Source of the DNA: Bacteroides reticulotermitis JCM 10512
GTDB lineage: Bacteria > Bacteroidota > Bacteroidia > Bacteroidales > Bacteroidaceae
DNA: 64,000 nucleotides
Reading direction: 5' to 3'
NCBI RefSeq assembly: GCF_000517545.1
Contig: NZ_BAIV01000022.1
Span: 41,625-105,624 of the forward strand
A model generated the notes under the pieces. The model worked only from the letters and a program-made list of their open reading frames with translations. It was not told the DNA's origin and did no database searches. The translations under genes were made by a program, and so were the position numbers. Below, in pieces: positions 52,335-61,159 of the stretch (its first letter is position 1; each line of letters starts with the position of its first letter).

Positions 52335-55300
52335 TTAGAATGATACATTTAAGCTCATGGAAATATTCCTCAATTTAGGATACGCGTAGGAAGCACTGTA
52401 CATATTCCGATAACGCTTGGGGTACGGGTTGTAGAAGTCGAACAGGTTCTCGGCTACCACCCCAACGGCACAATTGCTGATATGCAACGGCTTCACCCAC
52501 TTGGCGGGCAACGTATAGTTGAGACTGATGTTGCGCACATAACAACGGAAGTTACTGATTTTCCAGAAGTCCGAATCCGCGATCACCGACCCTCCCACTT
52601 TGCTTTCCAGTCCCAGGTTCGGTACTTACCCGTCGGATTATGCTCCGCGTCGAACATATCCACCCAGAAATATTCGGGTGCCCATAAAGGTTCGGTGTCT
52701 TTACTCGCCTTCAGCTTGATCAGATCGAGGTACAGCGGAGCACCTCCCCAAGAAGTCGCGATGGAAGTTTTAAAGCGGATGCCCTTCCATTCCAGTCCGA
52801 TCGAGGTATTAAATCCCTTGCTTCGGCTATTCTTAGAGATCTCGGCGAAGTCCACTTTGTTCGTTATCTGCCGTCAGCTTCGGTCAGTACGCCATCTTCC
52901 ATAGGCCCGTGCAAGTCCTGATAAGCCAACATACCGACTCGCATCTCCTCTTTCTTCTTCCCGAAGTAGTTGGGTGTACCGCCAACCGCATCGGCATGCT
53001 CCGTCAAGTAAGCCCAGTAATTATCGATATCCTCACTCGTGCGCAACAGTCCGTCACCCGAGGAAGTTCTCCGCCAGACCTTATAACCCCAGCAAGGCAT
53101 ATAGTCTTTGGTTCTCGATCCTTCGGAAATGGTATTGTCGCTCGGATAACCCACCACCGATTCCGGCCATGTTTTCACCCGGTTGCCATTCAACGAGAAG
53201 TTAACCCCCACGTTGTATTTCACCTGTCCCACTTTATCAGCCCAACTAATAGAGACGTCAGCCCCGTAGGTATCAATGCGTCCGAAGTTCGAATCCGCCA
53301 CACTTCCCCCGGCAAAGAAAGGAGTGCCCAGCTCGTTCACCGTAGCCTGATTGAGTAACTCATCATTGATGTCGTAATAGATATCGAGTCCGAAATTCAA
53401 TCGGGAGCGGAGGAAACGGGCATCGATACCGAAGTTGAACTTATCCACCTTATCCCAATGGATGCTGCGGTTCGGTGATTTATTAGCGGCCAGCGCACTG
53501 CCCAAAGTTCCACCCTGTGCCGTTCCAAAGTTATAGCCTCCGTCGTTCTTCATCTGATAGGTTTGCTTCCACAACCAAGGCGCGATGTTATCACGTCCCG
53601 TTCGTCCCCACGACATGCGGAATTTCAGCCCGTCGATCCACTTAACACGCTTAAACCATCTCTCTTCCGACATGATCCATGCGGCGGACAGGCTCGGGAA
53701 GAATCCCCAATAATTCTCCGGAGCGAACTTCGTAGACGCATCCGAACGGAATAAGAATTCGAGCATATACTTACTGGCGTAGTTGTACGTGACACGTCCC
53801 AGATACGAGAGGCTGCCCGCTTCGTTCTTCCCGTTGGTGGTATTGTTCGAGAGCGTTCCGGCGGTATTGTACATCCCGTTGTACTGATCCTTCACAGGGT
53901 TCTCGTAGAGCAGGCTTTTGTCATGTCCGTACGACTCTCCTCGTTCGACTGAAAACATCCCCGTCACATAATGATCGCCAAACTGACGCTGGTAATTGAC
54001 GAAGAAGTTCAGCTGACTTCTTTTGCTGATTCCGTCGTTGTAACTCACGCGGGACTTCTCCGTAATATCCGTCTTCACGAAGTCAGTCGGTTGCCAAGCA
54101 CCATAAAGATGCTGATCCACATTCACCATGTTCCGGTTATAATATAAGGTATAGGGCAGAGCGATCTGCTCATTGTCGGAGGTGGAACGCGAAATGGCGT
54201 AACTACCCCGCAGGGAAAGCCCTTGAACGAACGGAACCTGATAGGTCATCGAGAAGTTAGCATCCCAACCGTTGCTATCGTTGATCGAAGCCGAGCCACT
54301 GTTGAGTAGCGCATAGTAGTTCCAGGCACCGAATTTACCGTTCGCGTTAATATCACTTGTCGTCTGGTGAGGGCCTAACGAGGGCGACAGATACACCTCT
54401 TCGCCATTCAAATCCATGCTCCACGGGATGTAGCGGGGCATATGCGCCAGATACCCGTAGTCCACCACGCCATTCACCTTCGAGCCATAACTGCCGTCAT
54501 TCACATTGGCTACTTTCGTAAAAGAGGTCTCCTTCTGACTGGTATTTCCGGAGAGCGACGCGCTGAACTTCAGGTCGGAGGTCAGCGTGATGTCAATTCC
54601 CGTACGGTAAGACCACTTCGAATAATCCTGATTGCCGAGGTTAGCTCCTTGTTTATAGTAGGAGACTCCGGCGTAATAGGTCGCTTTCTCACTACCCCCA
54701 CTCACGTTGACCGAGTGACTCTGCGTAAAGGCGGCTTTCCAAGCCTTATCGAGCCAGTTGTAGTCGAGTCCTTTCATCTCCTCCAGTTCGTTGTCGCTGA
54801 AGAGTTTATTCATATAGCCGGAATCGCCGGTTTTCACACGTTCGGAGGCCAACAGGAAGCTATTGGCAAAGACTCCGTATTCATGGGCGTTCATCTGTTT
54901 GGCATGACTCACCGCATCCATCACCCCGTATTTACCGGAATAACTGATTCGCGGAGGCCCCGAATGTCCCCGTTTCGTCTTTACGATTATCGCTCCCTGA
55001 GCTGCCCGTGAACCGTAAATGGCCGCACTCGCGTCCCGGAGTACGGAAATGCTTTCCACATCTACCGGATTCAGGATGTTGAGCGTACTCAGCGTTGGCT
55101 GTCCCTGCGCATCGACCTGAATCACATCGTCAATGATCACCAACGGCAACGAAGTTCCGCCTGCTTGGGGATGGTGACAAAGTCTTTGGCCTGCCGGATA
55201 TAGAGCGAAGCCGATTCACCCGGGCGACCGCTACCACCTTCCACGGATAGTCCGGGAATCAATCCGTCTAACGCCTCGGATAGGTTCGATACGGGAATAT

Positions 55301-55715
55301 CTTCCAGATCTTTACCCTGTACGCTGGCAATAGATCCGGTTATATTCTTTAGTTTCTGTGTCCCATAGCCTACCGAAACCACCACTTCGTCGAGTACGTT
55401 CACATCCTCCTGAAGGGTGATTTTCAGTTCATTCTTCTTCGGACTGATCACTTGGGTGACACAGCCGATGTACGAAAAGCTTAGCTTATGACCTTCGGGA
55501 ACGGATAGGGAGAAACGTCCGTCAACATCGGAAATCGTTCCGCCTTTCGCATCTACAATCTTTACGTTCGCCCCGATAATGGGGTCTCCATTTTTATCAA
55601 CAATGAGTCCACTCACTGTGCGCGCCTTACCTTGTTGTCCGGTTGGCTGTTGGGCAGCCATGTTCCCGACAAACGTCATGAAGGTAACCAATAGAACTAG
55701 AATCCTGTACCTCAT
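52335..55715 (-). CDS. SusC-like TonB-dependent transporter, three frameshifts
   Basis: TonB-dependent transporter partnering the SusD protein, 1127 aa restored. As read it is in four pieces. Missing bases near 55157-55161 (restores PKQGGTSLPLVIIDD), 52865-52868 (restores EADGRITNKVDFAEIS) and 52595-52600 (restores a GGSVIADSDFWKIS junction) join them into one frame. The N-terminus has a signal peptide (VGNMAAQQ), a carboxypeptidase D-like domain (DPIIGANVKIVDAKGG, DVDGRFSLSVPEG), DEVVVSVGYGTQKL and the plug domain. It ends in NISMSLNVSF as expected for a barrel. Three breaks in one gene could hint at decay, but each is a single missing base like those in the housekeeping genes. Confidence 0.88.
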
Positions 55716-55798
55716 ACTACTAGAATTTAAAGTTAAACATTGCTATTAAAGCGAGTTCCCAAGGGGTTCAACTTCCCCAAAAGGAGTTCGGCTTTTCA

Positions 55799-55806
55799 CA
55801 AAAATA
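55799..55806 (-). promoter_or_regulatory. -7 element of the second susC operon
   Basis: Minus-strand TATTTTTG fits TAnnTTTG. It lies 84 bp upstream of the susC ATG. No clear -33 was identified. Confidence 0.35.
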
Positions 55807-55934
55807 GAGGAGGCACCGGCAGGCGTGGTTCAATAATCATCGCAAGAAGAGGATTAATTGTCGCCAAACAGATATTACCTGTTTTAAAACAATATTTACC
55901 AAAAAGGAACGGGCAGGAAGGGGACACAAAAGAA

Positions 55935-55968
55935 GTCCGGCGTGAATTCATACAAATTCACGCCGGAC
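55935..55968 (-). terminator. Terminator of the cysteine desulfidase gene
   Basis: A perfect 14-bp stem (GTCCGGCGTGAATT at 55935-55948 with AATTCACGCCGGAC at 55955-55968) with a 6-base loop. It is followed on the minus strand by TTCTTTTG. It lies 32 bp after the stop at 56000. Confidence 0.85.
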
Positions 55969-55999
55969 AAATACCATTAAATGAGGCTACTATCTATGC

Positions 56000-57292
56000 T
56001 CAGCACCCTTTATGGGTCATGATTTCGAGTACCATCCGGTCGGTTTCGTTCATGGCTTGGGAACCGATTCGGGTCAGGTTGCGAATGCTTTGGTCAACAT
56101 CTTCGTCGATAATTCCTTCCACCGAAGACACACAACGATCTTCCATCGCCATAACGGCAGAGAGGACCGCAGTCGATACGCCCGTAGTCACCTTCAGGGC
56201 GCAACTCGGTTTAGCTCCGTCGCAAATCATCCCCGTGAGGTTGGCTATCATGTTCTGAACCGCATACGATACCTGTTCGTAGGTTCCACCCATCAGCCAG
56301 GTAATGCCGCAGCTCGATCCGGTGGCGGCTACCACACAACCACAGAGCGCCGACAGACGGCCCAGACTCTGCTTGATATAGATCACGGTGAGGTGGCTGA
56401 GCATCAAGGCACGTATCAGTTCTTCATCGGTCTTATCGTTCTCTTCGGCGTAAATCACGACGGGGAGTGTGGCGGATATTCCCTGGTTGCCACTGCCGGA
56501 GTTGCTCATCACGGGAATCATGGCGCCTGCCATACGGGCATCGCACGCTGCCGAGGTGTACGACAGGATGTGGGAGAACGTGCTGTCGCCCATCATCTTA
56601 TTGTCTTGGGAACCGTTACCGCGCAGCATCTTACCCAGCGCGTGCCCGTAGTTTCCTTTGAACGACTGTTCGGCAGCCGCTTTGTTGATCCGGGCTGTAT
56701 CTTGTATGAAACGTATCTCATCCAGCGGAGCGGTCACGGCGAAGTCGTACACTTTACGCAGGTTGAGTTCCAACGCATCGGCTTCCACCTCTTCCTTGGC
56801 ACATTCCTGTTTATCGAGTAGCACGCCCTTATCGGACGCTATATATACAAAGGTGGTATGTCCGCCGGAAATGATGGCAGTGCCCCACTCCTCTCCGGCT
56901 TCACAGGTCACCTCAACGTATAGCTTCTCGGTGATGTTGTCTTTCAACGAGATGCAAATCCGCTTCTCGTCAATGAATTGCTTACCTCTTTCCACCGCCT
57001 CGGGTGTACATTCTTTGAGTACTTCGAGCTTATAAGCGGATTTCCCAATCAACGCTCCCAACGCTACCGCAATGGGCAGACCGATCATTTCCGTTCCCGG
57101 AATACCTACACCCATCGCATTCTTGAGGATATTGGCACTCAACGACACTTTAATTTGTTCCGGTTGCTTGCCCAGCGTTTCGGCTGCTTTGGCCACACAA
57201 AGTGCCACGGCAATAGGTTCCGTACAACCGATGGCAGGAACTACTTCCTGTTTCACCAGATCGATGATCTGTTTTCTTTCCGATTCCGTCAT
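56000..57292 (-). CDS. L-cysteine desulfidase family protein (UPF0597)
   Basis: A 430-aa cytoplasmic enzyme of the UPF0597 / serine dehydratase alpha-like family, related to archaeal and enteric L-cysteine desulfidase (CyuA), which splits cysteine to pyruvate, ammonia and sulfide. Cysteines expected to bind the Fe-S cluster occur in PAIGCTEPIA near the N-terminus and in GSSCGITW and AKPSCALKVTTG near the C-terminus. MSNSGSGNQGI is a characteristic loop. It is monocistronic, with a long stem-loop after it. Serine deamination is an alternative activity. Confidence 0.85.
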   Translation of the reverse strand: MTESERKQIIDLVKQEVVPAIGCTEPIAVALCVAKAAETLGKQPEQIKVSLSANILKNAMGVGIPGTEMIGLPIAVALGALIGKSAYKLEVLKECTPEAVERGKQFIDEKRICISLKDNITEKLYVEVTCEAGEEWGTAIISGGHTTFVYIASDKGVLLDKQECAKEEVEADALELNLRKVYDFAVTAPLDEIRFIQDTARINKAAAEQSFKGNYGHALGKMLRGNGSQDNKMMGDSTFSHILSYTSAACDARMAGAMIPVMSNSGSGNQGISATLPVVIYAEENDKTDEELIRALMLSHLTVIYIKQSLGRLSALCGCVVAATGSSCGITWLMGGTYEQVSYAVQNMIANLTGMICDGAKPSCALKVTTGVSTAVLSAVMAMEDRCVSSVEGIIDEDVDQSIRNLTRIGSQAMNETDRMVLEIMTHKGC

Positions 57293-57523
57293 AAGAGCTT
57301 CAAATTTTAAATTAATGCAAAAATAGAGAATATGTTATAAAGATACGCCCTTTTAGCATCTTTTATCGTTCACGGCCAACCGCGGGTGTCGCGCGCACGA
57401 TTGAATTAGGAAGGGAAGGGTGCAAGAAGACAAGCGTCGGTAAACAATAATCTCCCAAAAAATGTTCTCGTTATAAAATGTTGTATTATCGGTGTCAAAA
57501 TGTTCTATTTCAAAAAAGAAACT

Positions 57524-57531
57524 TAACTTTG
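57524..57531 (+). promoter_or_regulatory. -7 element of the PCMD gene
   Basis: TAACTTTG fits TAnnTTTG, 42 bp before the ATG at 57574. An imperfect -33 (TGTT) sits about 19 bp upstream. Confidence 0.45.
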
Positions 57532-57573
57532 CAGCCAAGTTTTACAAAAAAAGACTGAATTAGTAACTAAAAA

Positions 57574-58712
57574 ATGAATCAGATGAAAATCAAGACTCTG
57601 ACCACTTGCTTCTTGTTTGCCTTGGCTTTGTCGTCGTGCATACGAGACGAGGCCTTAAACTCCGAAGCTGCCATCGACGCCTGTGTAGGTAGTGATGTGC
57701 AAATGGCTAATATCAATGCCGACTCTAAAGTAGTAAACGTATATGTGCACAAAGGGGCCGATTTAGCTAAACAGCAATTAACATTCACGATTCCCTTTGG
57801 AGCTTCGCTCAAACCTAGCGAATCAAAAGCTGGCGATACGGCAACGACATACGACTTCAGCGCCTCTGATCACTCCCGTAATTTTACCGTGACCTCGGAA
57901 GACGGTAATTGGACGGCTACGTATAAGGTAAACGTGGTTCTCACAGAGATGCCTTTGACTTACCATTTCGAAGATTTGCTCGAATCGAACAATACCCCTT
58001 ATGAGATATTCTACGAATTCGATCAGGGTTCATCGCAGGAAATTTCCAAGCTGGTGCAATGGTCGAGCGGTAACCCCGGCTTCAAACTGACCGGTATGGC
58101 TAACAATAAAAACGATTACCCTACTGTACAGGCAGCTGCCGGTAAGGTTGGAAAATGCGTCAAGCTGGAGACTCGGGATACGGGAAGCTTCGGTGCGATG
58201 GTGAAAATGTATATCGCTGCGGGTAACCTGTTTATCGGCTCGTTCGAGGTAACTGATGCATTAACAGATCCCCGTAAAGCGACCCGATTCGGTTTTCAGT
58301 TTTATAAAAAGCCTACAACGCTAAAGGGGTACTATAAATACAAAGCCGGAGATGTATTTACCGCAGAGGGAAAACCCCAAAGTGGTATAAAAGACAAATG
58401 CGACATCTACGCGGTGATGTACGAAGCAAGCGACAACTCATTCATGTTGAATGGAGATGATGTATTTACCTCTTCCAAGGTGGTATCATTGGCACGGATG
58501 GCGAAAGAGGATGTGGTAGAGTCGAATGAGTGGACTGAATTCAACTTACCTTTTGAAGCAAGAATGGACTTACTATTGATCCGCAAAAGCTGAATGCCGG
58601 CAAATACAAGCTAGCCATTGTGCTCTCATCCAGTTTAGACGGAGCTAACTTTAAAGGAGCTGTGGGCAGTACGCTGTATGTAGACGAGATTGAAATTGTT
58701 TGTGAAGACTAA
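57574..58712 (+). CDS. PCMD-domain lipoprotein, frameshifted
   Basis: Surface lipoprotein (lipobox ALSSCIRD) with an N-terminal Ig-like domain and a C-terminal PCMD (putative carbohydrate metabolism) domain, 379 aa restored. The raw frame stops at 58593. One missing A near 58562-58565 gives EARNGLTIDPQKLNAGKYK and continues to the stop at 58710-58712 with GSTLYVDEIEIVCED, the family's usual end. An ATG at 57583 is an alternative start. It is followed 14 bp later by an outer-membrane barrel gene, a pairing common in Bacteroidales. The function is not known beyond the presumed link with carbohydrate or extracellular polymers. Confidence 0.82.
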
Positions 58713-58726
58713 ATAAAAAGGAATCA

Positions 58727-59515
58727 ATGAAAAAATATAAAGTAATCAGCCTGCTGGCAGCACTGTTATGTGTAAATACTTTCTCCGCATTGGCGCAGGA
58801 AGAGAGAAATCAGGGAATCATCTGGTCGTACCTGCATGGATGGGAATATGGCATAAAAGCCGGATTCAGCGTAGGTGGAACTACTCCACTCCCGCTGACT
58901 AACGAGATCCGTAAGATAGACAGCTATGCACCGGGTATCGCCATCTCCATCGAGGGTAACGCCACCAAATGGTTCGACGAACAGAAGAAATGGGGGCTGA
59001 CTGTCGGTCTCCGACTGGAAAACAAGAATATGACCACCGAAGCTACCGTGAAGAATTATGGTATGAAGATCATCAACACGAACGGTGGGGAACTGGAAGG
59101 TATCTGGACCGGTGGTGTGAAAACCAAAGTGAAGAACTCCTACCTGACGCTGCCGGTTGTAGCTAACTATAAGGTGAGCAACCGTTGGAAGATCTCGGCA
59201 GGCCCGTACGTGTCCTATCTGTTGGAGAAGGACTTCTCCGGCCATGTGTACGAGGGCCACTTACGTACTCCGGATCAAACCGGTTCGAGGGTCGACTTTA
59301 CCGGTGAAAGTATTGCGACCTATGACTTCTCCAGTGATCTTCGGAAGTTCCAATGGGGTATGCAGTTGGGTGGTGAGTGGAGAGCATTCAAACACCTCAA
59401 TGTGTATGCCGACCTGACTTGGGGACTGAACGACATCTTCAAGAAGGACTTCGACACAGTTACATTCGCCATGTACCCCATCTATCTCAATGTAGGGTTT
59501 GGCTACGCGTTCTAA
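58727..59515 (+). CDS. Outer-membrane beta-barrel protein
   Basis: A 262-aa barrel protein with a signal peptide (TFSALAQ). Alternating strands such as WEYGIKAGFSVGGTTPL, WGLTVGLRLENKNM and WKISAGPYVSYLLEKDF, and a C-terminal strand ending NVGFGYAF, indicate a PorT-like/OMP_b-brl fold. It forms an operon with the PCMD lipoprotein, so the two may act together at the outer membrane. No enzymatic motif is seen. Confidence 0.8.
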   Translation: MKKYKVISLLAALLCVNTFSALAQEERNQGIIWSYLHGWEYGIKAGFSVGGTTPLPLTNEIRKIDSYAPGIAISIEGNATKWFDEQKKWGLTVGLRLENKNMTTEATVKNYGMKIINTNGGELEGIWTGGVKTKVKNSYLTLPVVANYKVSNRWKISAGPYVSYLLEKDFSGHVYEGHLRTPDQTGSRVDFTGESIATYDFSSDLRKFQWGMQLGGEWRAFKHLNVYADLTWGLNDIFKKDFDTVTFAMYPIYLNVGFGYAF

Positions 59516-59537
59516 CTAAAAGAAACCATGCGATACA

Positions 59538-59580
59538 ATCAGGGCTATACTCATCTCGAGCGAGCCCTGATTTTTTTTTG
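59538..59580 (+). terminator. Terminator after the barrel gene
   Basis: ATCAGGGCT at 59538-59546 pairs with AGCCCTGAT at 59563-59571 and is followed by nine T in a row. A classical intrinsic terminator. Confidence 0.9.
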
Positions 59581-59623
59581 AGCTGCGTGTACTAAAAACA
59601 GGCTCATTGAAAATCGACATCGG

Positions 59624-60394
59624 TTATTTTTTATAGTGATCTTTGTATACGATATCTATACGCGCCTTTTTGTCCATCTCTTCGTTGTACACCCAATTAT
59701 CGTTTCGATAAGATACGCTGTTGCACAACTCTCGGAAGTACCTCTTTTCGTGCATCATTCCCTCTTTGGTCAGCAAGAGTTTGAAGTACAGCCGCGGACG
59801 ATCTTTCTTGCCGACATACACCCCGATACAGTGCTCGTACCGTCCCTCGTAAGCTTCCCTGAGAGGTAAATGGGCTACGTAAACAGAGTCCGCATTGAAA
59901 CAACGACGAGCCTCTTCAGCGGATGCTATTTCGACGTACTTATCGAAGTCGATGTCACCGGCAAGTGTACGTCCGTCCGAATCAGTACGTCCAAGAAGCG
60001 CCTTTATCTCGGTGGTTATCTTATGCTCGATTGATGGAGGCGCGCATGTAAAGAGAGATTCGATAAAATGAGGATACATGAGCAGACAGTTGCCGTCATT
60101 CGACTGAAAAACGAAACTATGCAGCGACACAGTCCCTCTCCATCCGGCATCAAGTCTCCAATAGGCTACGGTCTTCATGTCGGTAAACCCTTTCGGTTCC
60201 GTATACCGAATGTCATACACCTTCGATGTATATCGCTTAAAGGCATTAAACGACATGGATTGCTGCGCAAGCGCAGGCAACGCAAAGAGAGCAAGGAGTA
60301 CACACACAGTTACCCATCTGATTCCCAACCGACAATCGATCAAATTTTCATTCAACACATTCAAGTCCTCCCTAGTTTTGTGACTGTAAGTCAA
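59624..60394 (-). CDS. Secreted protein of unknown function
   Basis: Up to 256 aa, with a signal peptide ending LFALPALAQ. I do not recognise the family. The mature part contains MSFNAFKRYTSKVYDIRYTEP, a stretch typical of small secreted Bacteroidales proteins, and charged beta-rich segments without catalytic motifs. The start at 60394 gives an unusually long n-region of about 25 residues, so the true start may be a downstream TTG. It stands alone, convergent with the barrel gene. Confidence 0.6.
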   Translation of the reverse strand: MTYSHKTREDLNVLNENLIDCRLGIRWVTVCVLLALFALPALAQQSMSFNAFKRYTSKVYDIRYTEPKGFTDMKTVAYWRLDAGWRGTVSLHSFVFQSNDGNCLLMYPHFIESLFTCAPPSIEHKITTEIKALLGRTDSDGRTLAGDIDFDKYVEIASAEEARRCFNADSVYVAHLPLREAYEGRYEHCIGVYVGKKDRPRLYFKLLLTKEGMMHEKRYFRELCNSVSYRNDNWVYNEEMDKKARIDIVYKDHYKK

Positions 60395-60429
60395 TTGTAA
60401 AACAAATCTTTTATTTCAATTATTTTCGG

Positions 60430-60738
60430 TTAATCATAAAACGTCGGCGTAAACGCAATTCCAAGCGTACGGGCGATGCGGAAGAAGCTCGAAAGCTGCA
60501 TACCGGTCTCTCCTTTTTCTACACGGGCGATGTAACTTCTTGCCGTGCCAACCTGATCCGCCAACTCTTCCGGGTTATCTGAAGCTGTTGCCGGCGATCC
60601 CGAAGTATCTCGCCATACGGCCATCTGATTGTCTGCTGCTGGAAAGCGGTTCGAGATTCCGTGCCCCCCATACTCCTCTTCGAGTAGTTCGCTTGCCGTA
60701 TGCAACCGGGCTAATTTCGTTTCATCCAACTTTCTCAT
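60430..60738 (-). CDS. XRE-family regulator, HigA-like, two compensating frameshifts
   Basis: A small DNA-binding protein of about 103 aa. The C-terminal half (EELADQVGTARSYIARVEKGETGMQLSSFFRIARTL) is a clear XRE helix-turn-helix of the type found in HigA antitoxins. Residues 24-54 as read make no sense, but the next frame there gives GTESRTAFQQQ and YGEILRDRRQQLQIT, the expected family sequence. One extra G in the run at 60664-60669 and one missing G (C on the coding strand) at 60572-60574 cancel out, so the frame stays open while the middle is scrambled. No intact toxin gene is adjacent. Confidence 0.75.
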   Translation of the reverse strand: MRKLDETKLARLHTASELLEEEYGGHGISNRFPAADNQMAVWRDTSGSPATASDNPEELADQVGTARSYIARVEKGETGMQLSSFFRIARTLGIAFTPTFYD

Positions 60739-61159
60739 AACTCAAAGTCTTTTACAATCCGTTCGGTTATTTTCAGCTGCTTATTTCACCGTATAAATGT
60801 AACTAAATTAATACAATCAAACAACTAAATTTCACTTTTTGCTGATATTTAACACAAGCTCAACGAATCAGACAAAGCATTTGAAGTTGAACGCCAAATA
60901 TCCAACCGGGAACAAGCCCCGAAAGGAATAAACAAAATGTCAAAGACCGAGGCTTTCATCACAGAGACCTCCTTGAAATGGGGGGACGGTTGAATCCCGA
61001 AAAAGGTTTATCACCGCAGCCGAAACAAGCCCTTACAGACTGGTTGGTAAAAACTAGATTTCGAACTGCGGTGACCATCACAACAAACAAAACATGAAAC
61101 ACAAAGCAAGTATAGTTAGACACCCAAACAAGTATACTTTTGCCCTAAAACACTACTTC
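60739..61159. other. AT-rich intergenic region, no gene seen
   Basis: 421 bp between the XRE regulator and the VirE-like gene, both on the minus strand. No open frame with coding character and no strong hairpin were found. The promoter of the XRE gene should be here but a clean consensus is lacking. Confidence 0.5.

Noticed and set aside
60735..60785. Remnant of a toxin gene (LKITERIVKDFEL) overlapping the XRE start
   Set aside because: Only 16 codons after a stop, in AT-rich DNA; an ATGA overlap is suggestive but too short to support a gene.
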